Source of the DNA: Thiosocius sp963808165
GTDB taxonomy: Bacteria > Pseudomonadota > Gammaproteobacteria > Chromatiales > Chromatiaceae
Direction: 5' to 3'
Assembly (NCBI GenBank): GCA_963808165.1
Contig: CAWEET010000001.1
Coordinates: 62,001 to 126,000, forward strand
Length of the DNA stretch: 64,000 nucleotides
Shown: positions 54,757 to 63,334 of the stretch, in pieces
Numbering within the stretch: position 1 is the stretch's first letter
Layout: each line of letters begins with the position of its first letter
The notes under the pieces: model-generated
The model's database searches: none
Told to the model about the DNA's origin: nothing
The model's input: the letters and a program-made list of their open reading frames with translations, nothing else
Position numbers and translations under genes: made by a program

Positions 54757-56919
54757 ATGGACGTGTCGCATATCATTGATGGCCTCAACGACGCCCAGCG
54801 GGAGGCGGTAACTGCCCCGGTGGGCAGTGCCCTGGTGCTGGCCGGCGCCGGTTCCGGCAAGACCCGTGTGCTGGTGCATCGCATCGCCTGGCTGATCCAG
54901 GTGGAAGGCCTGTCGCCCTGGGGCATCCTCGCGGTTACCTTTACCAACAAGGCGGCGCGCGAGATGCGTCACCGTATCGAGGCATTGCTCGGGCAGCCGG
55001 TCGGCGGCATGTGGGTCGGCACCTTCCATGGCCTGGCGCACCGTCTGCTGCGTGCGCACTGGCAGGAGGCCGGCCTGCCGCAGGGTTTTCAGATCCTCGA
55101 CTCCGATGACCAGTTACGCCTGGTCAGGCGGATCATCCGTGAGATGAATCTCGACGACAGCAAGTGGCCGCCGCGCCAGGCGCAGTGGTTCATCAACAAA
55201 CAAAAGGACGAGGGCCTGCGCGCCGAGCATCTGGACCATGGCGGCGACCCGTATCAGCGCCAGATGATCGCGATCTACCGCGAGTACGAGGCGGCCTGCC
55301 GGCGTGCCGGCAGCGTCGACTTCGCCGAGCTGCTGCTGCGGGCGCACGAACTGTGGCGCGAGCGGCCGGATGTGCTCGCCAGCTACCGGCAGCGTTTCTC
55401 CGCGATCCTGGTCGATGAGTTTCAGGACACCAACAGCATCCAGTACGCCTGGCTGCGGCTGCTTGCCGGCGAGGACGACCGGCTGTTCGTGGTCGGTGAC
55501 GACGACCAGTCGATCTACGGCTGGCGCGGCGCCCGGGTCGAGAACATCCAGGATTTCCAGGCGCACTATCCGAACGCCCAGGTGGTCCGCCTCGAGCAGA
55601 ACTATCGCTCGACCGGCAACATCCTGCGCGGCGCCAACGCTGTCATTGCCAACAATCCGACACGGCTCGGCAAGCAGCTCTGGACTGAGGATGGCGATGG
55701 CGAGCCGATCCGTGTGTACGGCGCTTTCAACGAGGTCGACGAGGCGCGCTTCGTCGTCGAGCGCATCCGCAGTGCCATCGAGCATGGCAGCCGGCGCGCC
55801 GAGTGCGCAATCCTTTATCGCACCACGGCGCAATCACGCCTGTTCGAGGAGTCGCTGATCCAGGCCGGCATCCCGTACCGCGTCTATGGCGGCCTGCGGT
55901 TTTTCGAGCGCGCCGAGATCAAGGATGCCCTGGCCTATCTGCGGCTGGTCGCAAATCGACATGACGACCCCTCGTTCGAGCGAGCGGTCAACCAGCCGCC
56001 GCGCGGCATCGGCCCGCGCACGCTGGACGCCGTGCGCGCGCATGCGCGCGATTTCGCCTGTTCCCTGTGGCAGGCGGCCACGGATCTGCTGCGCGGCGGT
56101 GCGATGCCGGCGCGTGCCGCGAATGTGCTGCGGGCGTTCCAGGATTTGATCGAGGAGATTGACGCCAACAGTGCCGGAGAGGCACTGCCCGAGCGTGCGT
56201 CTCTGGTCATAGAGGCCTCGCACTTACGCGAGCATTTCGAGAAGAGCCGCGATGGCAAGGGCCAGGACCGGATCGAGAACCTCGAGGAGCTGGTCAATGC
56301 CTGCCGCCAGTTCGAGCCACTGGACGAGGACAGCGGGCAGTCTGAACTCGACGCCTTTCTCGCCCATGCCGCATTGGAGGCCGGTGACACCCAGGCCGAC
56401 GAGTACGAGGACTGCGTTCAGTTGATGACCCTGCACTCGGCCAAGGGCCTGGAGTTCCCACTGGTATGTATCGGCGGTGTGGAGGAGGGGCTGTTCCCGC
56501 ACAGCATGTCGGCCGAGGATCCGGAGCGCCTGGAGGAGGAGCGCCGGCTATGCTACGTGGGCATGACGCGGGCAATGTCGCAGCTTTATCTGACGCATGC
56601 CGAGAGCCGGCGGCTGCACGGTTCGGAGAGCTACCCGCTGCCGTCGCGCTTCCTGCGCGAGATCCCGGTCGATCTGATCGAGGAGGTTCGGGCACGTCCC
56701 AACGTCACCCGACCCTATGCCCCAAGCGGCGGATCGCTGCGCGCAGCGCAGGCAGAGACCGGTTTTCAGCTCGGGCAGCGGGTGCTGCATCCGAAGTTCG
56801 GCGAGGGAGTGGTGTTGAATGCCGAAGGCCAGGGTAATGGTGCGCGGGTGCAGGTCAATTTCGAGCAGGCCGGTGCCAAATGGCTGGTCGTGGCCTACGC
56901 GAACCTGAGCCCGATATGA
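54757..56919 (+). CDS. uvrD: DNA helicase II (UvrD)
   Basis: 720 residues, superfamily 1A 3'-5' helicase for mismatch and nucleotide excision repair. Q motif GLNDAQREAV, Walker A LAGAGSGKTRVL, Walker B ILVDEFQDTNSIQYAWL, motif III VVGDDDQSIYGWRGA, motif IV VRLEQNYRST, motif V LMTLHSAKGLEF and motif VI EERRLCYVGMTRA are all present. The C-terminal Tudor-like GQRVLHPKFGEGVVLNAEG end is intact. Its stop overlaps the hemW start. Confidence 0.97.
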   Translation: MDVSHIIDGLNDAQREAVTAPVGSALVLAGAGSGKTRVLVHRIAWLIQVEGLSPWGILAVTFTNKAAREMRHRIEALLGQPVGGMWVGTFHGLAHRLLRAHWQEAGLPQGFQILDSDDQLRLVRRIIREMNLDDSKWPPRQAQWFINKQKDEGLRAEHLDHGGDPYQRQMIAIYREYEAACRRAGSVDFAELLLRAHELWRERPDVLASYRQRFSAILVDEFQDTNSIQYAWLRLLAGEDDRLFVVGDDDQSIYGWRGARVENIQDFQAHYPNAQVVRLEQNYRSTGNILRGANAVIANNPTRLGKQLWTEDGDGEPIRVYGAFNEVDEARFVVERIRSAIEHGSRRAECAILYRTTAQSRLFEESLIQAGIPYRVYGGLRFFERAEIKDALAYLRLVANRHDDPSFERAVNQPPRGIGPRTLDAVRAHARDFACSLWQAATDLLRGGAMPARAANVLRAFQDLIEEIDANSAGEALPERASLVIEASHLREHFEKSRDGKGQDRIENLEELVNACRQFEPLDEDSGQSELDAFLAHAALEAGDTQADEYEDCVQLMTLHSAKGLEFPLVCIGGVEEGLFPHSMSAEDPERLEEERRLCYVGMTRAMSQLYLTHAESRRLHGSESYPLPSRFLREIPVDLIEEVRARPNVTRPYAPSGGSLRAAQAETGFQLGQRVLHPKFGEGVVLNAEGQGNGARVQVNFEQAGAKWLVVAYANLSPI

Positions 56920-58130
56920 TCGCCGCGCAGCCGGGCGCGAAGCGAGTGCCGGAATCCGCTCGCAAGGCCCGGGGCTCTGGGTGTGAATCCGCGTCGATCC
57001 CGCTGTCCCTGTACGTCCACATCCCCTGGTGCGTGCGCAAGTGTCCGTATTGCGATTTCAACTCGCATGCGCAGCGCGAACCGCTCGACGAGGATCGCTA
57101 CGTGCAGGCGCTGCTGGCGGACCTCGATCATGAGCTTCGACGCGCACCCCTGCCCGAGGTACAGAGCGTCTTCATCGGTGGCGGCACGCCCAGCCTGTTC
57201 AGCGGCGCGGCCGTCGGCCTTTTGCTCGACGGCATTGCCAGGCGGCTGCGCCTGGCCGAGGGTGCGGAGATCACCCTGGAGGCAAACCCTGGTACGGCCG
57301 AGGCCGACCGTTTCGCCGATTATCGCGCGGCCGGGGTCAATCGCCTGTCGCTCGGAGTGCAGAGTCTGGACGATGCTTGCCTGGCAGCGCTGGGGAGAAT
57401 CCATTCGGCTGACGAGGCCGTTGCGGCCTATCGGCTTGCCCGGTCGGCCGGCTTCGACAATGTCAATCTCGACCTGATGTACGGTCTGCCGGGCCAGGAC
57501 ATTGCGGGCGCGCTGCGCGATCTCGAGTCCCTGATCGGGCTGGGTCCGGACCACGTCTCATGGTATCAGTTGACACTCGAACCCAACACGCTGTTCTATC
57601 AACGCCCGCCGGTGCTTCCCGACGATGACAGCCTGGCTGATATCATGGAAGCGGGCCAGTCTCTGTTGGCCGATGCCGCTTTCCGGCAATACGAGATATC
57701 CGCCTACGCCGGAGTCGGACGCCAGGCGCGCCACAACCTCAACTACTGGCAGTTCGGCGACTATCTCGGGATCGGTGCCGGGGCGCACGGCAAACTCACT
57801 TCGACCGGATGCCAGGTGCGCCGCACCATCAAGCGGCGCCATCCGCTGGCCTATCTCGACGACATCGTCCGGGGATCGGTGCAGAGCGCATACCGGGTCA
57901 CCGAGGATGAGCTGCCCGTGGAGTTTTTCCTCAATGCTCTGCGTCTGACCGAGGGTGTGTCGGTGGCAACCTTCGTGCAGCGCACCGGGCTGCCGCTGAC
58001 CAAGATCGCCAGCTCCTTGGACCGGGCGCGGGCGCGCGGCCTGCTTGAAGGCGATCCGGCGAATTTCGTGCCGACTGCGCTGGGGCAGCGATATCTCAAC
58101 GACCTGCTGGCCCTTTTCGATTCCGGCTGA
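56916..58130 (+). CDS. hemW: Radical SAM heme chaperone HemW
   Basis: 404 residues from the ATG at 56916, overlapping the uvrD stop as ATGA. Cluster cysteines 39, 43 and 46 (CVRKCPYCDFNSH) with the fourth Cys-x-Phe pattern of the HemW group (CxxxCxxC-x-F/C), plus SVFIGGGTPSLF and VNRLSLGVQSLDD. Despite resemblance to HemN, this group transfers heme rather than oxidising coproporphyrinogen. An N-terminal extension of about 30 residues precedes SLYVHIPW. Confidence 0.92.
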   Translation: MIAAQPGAKRVPESARKARGSGCESASIPLSLYVHIPWCVRKCPYCDFNSHAQREPLDEDRYVQALLADLDHELRRAPLPEVQSVFIGGGTPSLFSGAAVGLLLDGIARRLRLAEGAEITLEANPGTAEADRFADYRAAGVNRLSLGVQSLDDACLAALGRIHSADEAVAAYRLARSAGFDNVNLDLMYGLPGQDIAGALRDLESLIGLGPDHVSWYQLTLEPNTLFYQRPPVLPDDDSLADIMEAGQSLLADAAFRQYEISAYAGVGRQARHNLNYWQFGDYLGIGAGAHGKLTSTGCQVRRTIKRRHPLAYLDDIVRGSVQSAYRVTEDELPVEFFLNALRLTEGVSVATFVQRTGLPLTKIASSLDRARARGLLEGDPANFVPTALGQRYLNDLLALFDSG

Positions 58131-58293
58131 TCGTGATGCGTTTGCTTGCGCCTGACAGTTTCGACCCACGGGGCGGCATGATTTCGTCCGTGGCGGCGGC
58201 ACCGCCGCGTGCTTGCGGCACGCGCCTTTCGGTTGGACCGCGCCGAGAGCTGGGCGGTCCCCACTGGTCGCTTAAGTCAGTGCCATTCCGACT

Positions 58294-58494
58294 ATGCTGA
58301 TCAGCATGGAGCCAGTGTTTTTTCAACAGATGCAGTGTCCGTACTGCGGTGAGTTCATCGACCTCGAAGTCGACAGCTCCGGCGGGGAGCAGTCCTATGT
58401 CGAGGACTGCAGTGTGTGTTGCCGGCCAATCGAGGTGCGACTGGCCTGGGGCGGCGATGGCTGGAGGCTGGAGGTTGCTCGTGACGACCAGTGA
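58294..58494 (+). CDS. CPXCG-motif cysteine-rich protein
   Basis: 66 residues (or 62 from the ATG at 58306). QCPYCGEFIDLEVDSSGGEQSYVEDCSVCCRPIEV carries two CxxC knuckles (CPYC, CSVC) expected to bind zinc. Matches the small Cys_rich_CPXG family of gammaproteobacteria. Function unknown. Its last 14 bp overlap the start of the rof gene, so the two are probably co-translated. Confidence 0.88.
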   Translation: MLISMEPVFFQQMQCPYCGEFIDLEVDSSGGEQSYVEDCSVCCRPIEVRLAWGGDGWRLEVARDDQ

Positions 58495-58774
58495 CTATGT
58501 GCCGATCGACTGTGAGCAGCACTCGGTGCTCGAGCTGCTGGCCATGCGGCGGGCCGCTGTGACGGTGCGTGCTGACGATGCGGATGGCAGTGTACGCATC
58601 GGCGAGGGGGTGGTCGCCGACGTGAGGACGCACAACGCTGCCGAGTACCTGATTCTGCATGATGCGGCGGGTGAACGGTTCGCGATCCGTCTCGATCGGC
58701 TGCTGGAGCTGCGCGATGGCGCAGGTCATCGGCTATGGCAGAGAAAATTGACCTGGCCGAGCGGTTCGACATAA
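58481..58774 (+). CDS. rof: Rho-binding antiterminator (Rof/YaeO family)
   Basis: 97 residues from a GTG at 58481 behind CTGGAGGTTGC; the longer frame from 58349 is in conflict with the CPXCG gene. DYVPIDCEQHSVLELLAMRR resembles the Rof opening (Y-x-P-I-N/D-C-x-x-x-D/H-x-L-E), and the rest (AEYLILHDAAGERFAIRLDRLLEL) matches its Sm-like barrel. Rof inhibits Rho-dependent termination by binding Rho. The overlap with the small zinc protein suggests a joint regulatory unit. Confidence 0.78.
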   Translation: MTTSDYVPIDCEQHSVLELLAMRRAAVTVRADDADGSVRIGEGVVADVRTHNAAEYLILHDAAGERFAIRLDRLLELRDGAGHRLWQRKLTWPSGST

Positions 58775-58934
58775 GCATTTGAATGATATGGAGAAGTGAT
58801 AGGAATCATCGTCCCGTCAAGTGCCATTTAATTCGGCAAGACAGGCCGCAAAACTCTGTGCTAGCTTGGTTTGGCAAACAGCAAGAAAACCAGAGTACAT
58901 CGGCTGAACCGAACCGAACTTTAGGGTGATTGCG

Positions 58935-59303
58935 ATGGAAAACAAAAAGACTGCCGGGATAGATTTCGATACCTGGTCGGCGATTGCGCGCACCGACCCG
59001 CAGACCTTCGAGCAAATGCGCCTTGCCGCTATTCAGGCGGCCATCGGCAGCGCCCCGGAGGCCAACCGCGAACGCCTGCGTCGCCTGCAGTGGCGCATCG
59101 ATCAGGAACGGCGGCTGGCACGTACCCCACTGGCTGCCTGTGTACGGATTTCGCGCATGATGTGGCGCGCGGTGTTGGGGCCAAACGGACTCCACGAGCG
59201 CTTCGCCGAACTGCATGGCGTGGTCAGCGGGCGGGCGGCGGACAGCACCGGCGGGCCGACGCCGTGTGCCCAGGTCATCGCGTTCCGGCCCACCCGCGAC
59301 TGA
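58935..59303 (+). CDS. DUF3135 protein
   Basis: About 122 residues from the ATG at 58935 (an in-frame ATG at 58926 lacks support). IDFDTWSAIARTDPQTFEQMR and RERLRRLQWRIDQERRLARTPLAACVRISRMMW match DUF3135, a helical family of gammaproteobacteria with no known function. The C-terminal about 40 residues are variable and Gly/Ala-rich. Monocistronic. Confidence 0.85.
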   Translation: MENKKTAGIDFDTWSAIARTDPQTFEQMRLAAIQAAIGSAPEANRERLRRLQWRIDQERRLARTPLAACVRISRMMWRAVLGPNGLHERFAELHGVVSGRAADSTGGPTPCAQVIAFRPTRD

Positions 59304-59463
59304 CCTGGCGGGCGATCCGGCATCGAACAGAACAGCGCGGTGGCGTGCCTGATCTGGGGGGCGAATGCTGCAAGCACGCACCAGTCGAGCCGCCAGCGCT
59401 GGAATGACGGCATTCCGCTTGGGGCCAACACCTAAAGTTGGTCCCATCGCGCTGTGACGGTGC

Positions 59464-59492
59464 TTGCAATCTTGTCGCCATTTACTTATATT
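59464..59492 (+). promoter_or_regulatory. Sigma-70 promoter of rpmE
   Basis: TTGCAA (59464-59469), a 17-bp spacer and TATATT (59487-59492): close to consensus in both boxes with ideal spacing. The predicted start point near 59499 leaves a leader of about 80 nt before rpmE. Confidence 0.8.
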
Positions 59493-59580
59493 ACGCGGCC
59501 TTTCGCGCACCGAGCGCCAGATCCCAGGTAAAATCGATCCGCCCAGCCTGAACGGCCGGGGGCTTTGGAGTCACACGAAG

Positions 59581-59784
59581 ATGAAAGCGGACCTGCACCC
59601 AAACTATACGGATATCAAGGTCGTCTGTAGCTGTGGTAACAGTTTCGAGACGCGCTCGACCATTGGTGGCGACACCCTGCAGGTGGAGGTGTGTTCCGCA
59701 TGTCACCCGTTCTACACGGGCCAGCAGAAGTTGATGGACACGGCCGGGCGGGTAGATCAGTTCCGCAAGCGGTTCCGGCGCTAG
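59581..59784 (+). CDS. rpmE: 50S ribosomal protein L31 (zinc-containing type)
   Basis: 67 residues, MKADLHPNYTDIKVVCSCGN start. Cys16, Cys18, Cys38 and Cys41 (VCSCG, VCSACHPF) form the zinc site of the C+ paralogue; HPFYTGQQKLMDTAGRVDQFRKRF is canonical. The frame is open from 59464, which only covers the promoter. Bracketed by a strong promoter and terminator, so an independent unit. Confidence 0.97.
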   Translation: MKADLHPNYTDIKVVCSCGNSFETRSTIGGDTLQVEVCSACHPFYTGQQKLMDTAGRVDQFRKRFRR

Positions 59785-59812
59785 GCCGGGGGCCGCGCGG
59801 CACCGATTCGAC

Positions 59813-59836
59813 AAGGCGCCCTAGTGGCGCCTTTTC
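59813..59836 (+). terminator. Rho-independent terminator after rpmE
   Basis: AAGGCGCC (59813-59820) and GGCGCCTT (59826-59833), a perfect 8-bp stem with a 5-nt loop, followed by TTCTCGTT. Lies 28 bp after the rpmE stop. Confidence 0.85.
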
Positions 59837-59879
59837 TCGTTAACACCCGGGCGAAACAGCCCTGCCACCGGAGTCGATC

Positions 59880-61157
59880 ATGAGCGCAGAGTACGGCGAC
59901 GAAGACGCTGATTTCGAAATCAACCAGGCGGCACTCGATTACCACGCCAAGCCGCGCCCCGGCAAGATCAGTGTCGAGGTGTCGAAGTCCACGCAAAGCC
60001 AGCGCGATCTCGCGCTGGCCTACACCCCGGGGGTGGCCGAACCGGTGCGCCGTATCGCGGCCGATCCGCAGGATGCCTACAAGTACACCACCAAGGGCAA
60101 TCTGGTAGGGGTCATCACGGACGGCAGCGCGGTACTAGGCCTGGGTAACGTCGGCGCCCTGGCCGGCAAACCCGTGATGGAAGGCAAGGGCGTGTTGTTC
60201 AAGCATTTTGCCGGCATCGACGTCTTCGACATCGAGGTCAATGCGAAGCGGCCACAGGAGTTCATCGAAACGGTCATGCGCATTGCCCCCACCTTCGGCG
60301 GCATCAATCTCGAGGACATCGCGGCCCCGCATTGCTTCGAGATCGAACAAGCACTCATCGAGCAACTGGATATCCCGGTATTTCATGACGATCAGCACGG
60401 CACGGCGATCATTATCGCGGCTGGGCTGCTGAATGCACTGGAGTTGCAGGGTAAAGACCTCGACTCGGCCCGGGTTGTGGTACTTGGCGCTGGCGCGGCC
60501 GGGATTGCCGCAGTGCGCCTGCTCATCGCCATGGGTGCGCATCGCGACAACTTCATGGTGATCGACCGCAAGGGAGTGATCCACCTGGGGCGCAAGGACC
60601 TCAACCCCTATAAGTTCGGCGTGGCTGTGGAGACCGAGGCGCGCACGCTCGAAGACGCGATGAATGGCGCCGATGTGTTCCTCGGTGTTTCCGGGCCCGA
60701 TCTTGTGTCGGCGGAGATGCTGGCCTCGATGGCCGAGCGCCCGATCGTGTTGGCATTGTCGAATCCAGTCCCGGAGATCCGCCCGGAGGTTGCCGTGCAG
60801 GTGCGCAGCGACATGATCATGGCGACCGGTCGCTCGGATTATCCGAATCAGGTCAACAATGTGCTCGGGTTCCCGTTCATTTTCCGCGGCGCGCTCGACG
60901 TCCGTGCCAGCCGGATCAACGAGGACATGCAGATCGCCGCGGTGCATGCGCTGAAGGACCTGACCCGTGAGCCCGCGCCGCGCGAAGTTCTCGACGCTTA
61001 CGGTCTGGATTCGCTCGTGTTCGGGCCCGATTACATCCTGCCCAAACCGCTCGATCCGCGCCTACGGGCCGCGATCGCGCCGGCGGTAGCCAGAGCCGCT
61101 ATCGAAAGTGGCGTGGCGCGCGCAGATTGGCCGGCGGACTATCCGCCGATGTCCTGA
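59880..61157 (+). CDS. Malic enzyme (NADP-type, short form without phosphotransacetylase domain)
   Basis: 425 residues. Converts malate to pyruvate and CO2 with NAD(P) reduction. AYTPGVAEPVRRIA (catalytic Tyr), KGNLVGVITDGSAVLGLGNVG, LEDIAAPHCFEIEQAL (metal Glu/Asp), HDDQHGTAIIIAAGLLNAL and the Rossmann loop VVLGAGAAGIAAVRLL are intact. The C-terminal PTA-like domain of the long MaeB is absent, so this is the compact form. An mdh pseudogene follows directly. Confidence 0.94.
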   Translation: MSAEYGDEDADFEINQAALDYHAKPRPGKISVEVSKSTQSQRDLALAYTPGVAEPVRRIAADPQDAYKYTTKGNLVGVITDGSAVLGLGNVGALAGKPVMEGKGVLFKHFAGIDVFDIEVNAKRPQEFIETVMRIAPTFGGINLEDIAAPHCFEIEQALIEQLDIPVFHDDQHGTAIIIAAGLLNALELQGKDLDSARVVVLGAGAAGIAAVRLLIAMGAHRDNFMVIDRKGVIHLGRKDLNPYKFGVAVETEARTLEDAMNGADVFLGVSGPDLVSAEMLASMAERPIVLALSNPVPEIRPEVAVQVRSDMIMATGRSDYPNQVNNVLGFPFIFRGALDVRASRINEDMQIAAVHALKDLTREPAPREVLDAYGLDSLVFGPDYILPKPLDPRLRAAIAPAVARAAIESGVARADWPADYPPMS

Positions 61158-61192
61158 TGCGGCAGGCCGGCTTGGCACCCATGGCACTTCCG

Positions 61193-61710
61193 TCGGGGCG
61201 GGCCGGGTCGGCGAGACGAAGGTCCGGATCCCGGTAGAGCAGGAAGCCTGCCGTGAGCTGGTGCTGATTGATATCCGCGAGGATTTTGCTCAGCGAGCCG
61301 CGCTGGACATCTTTCGGACAGCGCCGTTTCTCGAGTTCGAACCCGGGTAATCGGCAGCAACGAACCATGACCGCCATGCAGGGGGCCCTGGTGGTCCTGA
61401 ACACTCAGGGATTACCCGCAAGCCGGGAATGTCCCACTCCGAGGTCCTGGGAAACCAATTTGCGGGCGATCGCTCCGGCAGACGTGCTGGATGCCACGCA
61501 CATGGCGGTTTTCATTGCGCGCTGGACGGACTTTTCTACCCGCTACATCACCAGGCCATCGCGACGGGTGTGCCTGGACTGTGCAATCGGCAGGGTATCG
61601 ACCGGCTGGTCGACTTGGGGCTCAATGACGATGAGATACGCATGTTCCGTGAGTCCGCGGCCAGCGTGCGCGCAGCTATCGAACCTAATCAAGCAGCCGG
61701 AATTGACTGA
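61193..61710 (+). pseudogene. Decayed malate dehydrogenase (mdh)
   Basis: Pieces of a lactate/malate-dehydrogenase-family protein appear in two alternating frames: GTSVGAGRVGET (NAD loop), CRELVLIDIREDFAQRAALD and IFRTAPFLEFEP, then GALVVLNTQG / GITRKPGMSHSEVLGN, then ADVLDATHMAVFIA, and finally IATGVPGLCNRQGIDRLVDL, GLNDDEIRMFRESAASVRAA. Order matches MDH from start to end, but about 100 central residues, including the catalytic His region, are missing, and at least four frame switches plus a stop at 61348-61350 are needed. Non-functional. Confidence 0.8.
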
Positions 61711-61834
61711 ATTGCCCGCATTTCGATTGAAAAACGGGCCGGCATTACCGCGGCAATTCCAATAATCGGAAGCGAATCGCGCTGTGCTAGGCTTGCAGTC
61801 CATAGCTATTGTCTCAATCCAGAGGTGCGGCCAG

Positions 61835-63130
61835 ATGTCTGACAGGAAAGCCACCCTTACCTTCAGTGACACGGGAAAATCGATCGAACTGGATATCCTT
61901 TCCGGCACCGAGGGTCCGGACACGATCGATATCACCAAACTCTACAGCCAGGCGAAGGTGTTTACCTTCGACCCCGGCTTTGTCTCAACCGCGAGTTGCG
62001 ACAGTTCCATCACCTACATTGACGGCAACGAGGGGGTGCTGCGTTATCGTGGTTACCCGATCGAGCAGTTGGCGCAACGATCGACCTTCACCGAGGTGGC
62101 CTATCTGCTGCTCTATGGTGAGCTGCCGAGTGCGGTGCAGCTCGAGGATTTTCAACGCATCATCACTTGCCACACGATGATCAACGAGTCGCTGCTGCGA
62201 TTCTTCCAGGGCTTCCACAACAACGCCCACCCGATGGCGATGATGGTCGGGGTGGTCGGGTCGCTGTCGGCCTTTTACCACGACTCGATGGACATCAGCG
62301 ATCCGCGGCACCGTGAGATCAGCGCGCACCGCCTGATAGCCAAGATTCCGACGATCGCTGCGGCATGCTACAAGCACGCCGTCGGTGAGCCGATGATGTA
62401 TCCACGTAACGACCAGAGCTATACCGCGAATCTGCTGCAGATGATGTTCGCGACGCCGTGCGCGGATTATCAGGTCGACCCGCTGGCCGAGCGCGCGATG
62501 GATCTGCTGTTTATCCTGCATGCCGACCACGAGCAGAATGCCTCGACTTCGACGGTACGCCTGGCCGGCAGCTCGGGTGCCAATCCCTTCGCCTGCATAG
62601 CCGCCGGTACGGCATCATTGTGGGGGCCGGCGCATGGCGGCGCCAACGAGGCCGTGCTCGATATGCTTGAGCAGATCGGCAACGTGAGCAACATCGACAA
62701 GTATCTTGCCAAGGCGAAGGACAAGGACGATCCGTTCCGCCTGATGGGTTTTGGTCACCGGGTCTACAAGAATTACGATCCACGCGCCAAGATCATTCGC
62801 GAGGTTTGCTACCAGGTGCTGGAAAAGCTTGCCGACAGCAACAATCCGCTATTCGAGCTGGCGATGCGGCTTGAAGAGATCGCCTCGCAGGACGAGTACT
62901 TCCTCGAGAAGAAGCTATACCCCAACGTCGATTTCTATTCCGGCATCATCTACCGTGCGCTGGGCATTCCCGACAACATGTTCACCGTGATGTTCGCGAT
63001 CGCGCGTACTGCCGGTTGGGTTAGCCACTGGACCGAGATGCTGGACGATCCCAGGCATCGCATCGGCAGGCCCCGCCAGCTTTACCAGGGGGCGACGCAC
63101 CGCGATTATGTCGCGTTGGACGACCGCTGA
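61835..63130 (+). CDS. gltA: Citrate synthase (type II)
   Basis: 431 residues from the ATG at 61835; upstream open frame to 61784 is rejected because MSDRKATLTFSDTGKSIEL is the conserved start. Catalytic residues lie in GPAHGGANEAVLDML (His), LMGFGHRVYKNYDPRA (His) and YPNVDFYSGIIYRALGI (Asp); HADHEQNASTSTVRLAGSS is also intact. The length fits the hexameric, NADH-inhibited type of gammaproteobacteria. It begins the TCA cycle next to malic enzyme and the dead mdh. Confidence 0.97.
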   Translation: MSDRKATLTFSDTGKSIELDILSGTEGPDTIDITKLYSQAKVFTFDPGFVSTASCDSSITYIDGNEGVLRYRGYPIEQLAQRSTFTEVAYLLLYGELPSAVQLEDFQRIITCHTMINESLLRFFQGFHNNAHPMAMMVGVVGSLSAFYHDSMDISDPRHREISAHRLIAKIPTIAAACYKHAVGEPMMYPRNDQSYTANLLQMMFATPCADYQVDPLAERAMDLLFILHADHEQNASTSTVRLAGSSGANPFACIAAGTASLWGPAHGGANEAVLDMLEQIGNVSNIDKYLAKAKDKDDPFRLMGFGHRVYKNYDPRAKIIREVCYQVLEKLADSNNPLFELAMRLEEIASQDEYFLEKKLYPNVDFYSGIIYRALGIPDNMFTVMFAIARTAGWVSHWTEMLDDPRHRIGRPRQLYQGATHRDYVALDDR

Positions 63131-63142
63131 TCCGGTTGCGGC

Positions 63143-63334
63143 CTAGGCTAACACTATGCGGATGCCCGGCGTTGGCTCTCCAATGAGAGCCAACCCGAGG
63201 GGACAGGGCCATTTTCCCCATCACCACGTTGCACTTTAGCTGATATACGCCAGGTACACGCCGCTCAGTGCGCCTTGTCCGGTGAAAAAACGACTGTCGC
63301 CGATGAATATGCGCACAGAGCTAACAGGCCCTAA
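63143..63334 (-). repeat. Inverted-repeat element, copy C
   Basis: About 192 bp, inverted relative to copies A and B. The right end, read on the minus strand, begins TTAGGGCCTGTTAGCTCTGT; the left end is CTAGGCTAACACTATGCGGA, with a few bases lost in the terminus. Contains a perfect hairpin GTTGGCTCTC-CAAT-GAGAGCCAAC (63171-63194). Its minus-strand first part aligns without gaps to copy B over 25 codons (RIFIGDSRFFTGQGALSGVY against RITIDSVPFLAGPGAVSAVY). It supplies the stop codon of the gene at 63331-63882. Confidence 0.83.

Noticed and set aside
61268..61765. 165-codon ORF before gltA as an independent gene
   Set aside because: Its recognisable parts are pieces of malate dehydrogenase out of frame with each other; treated as a pseudogene.
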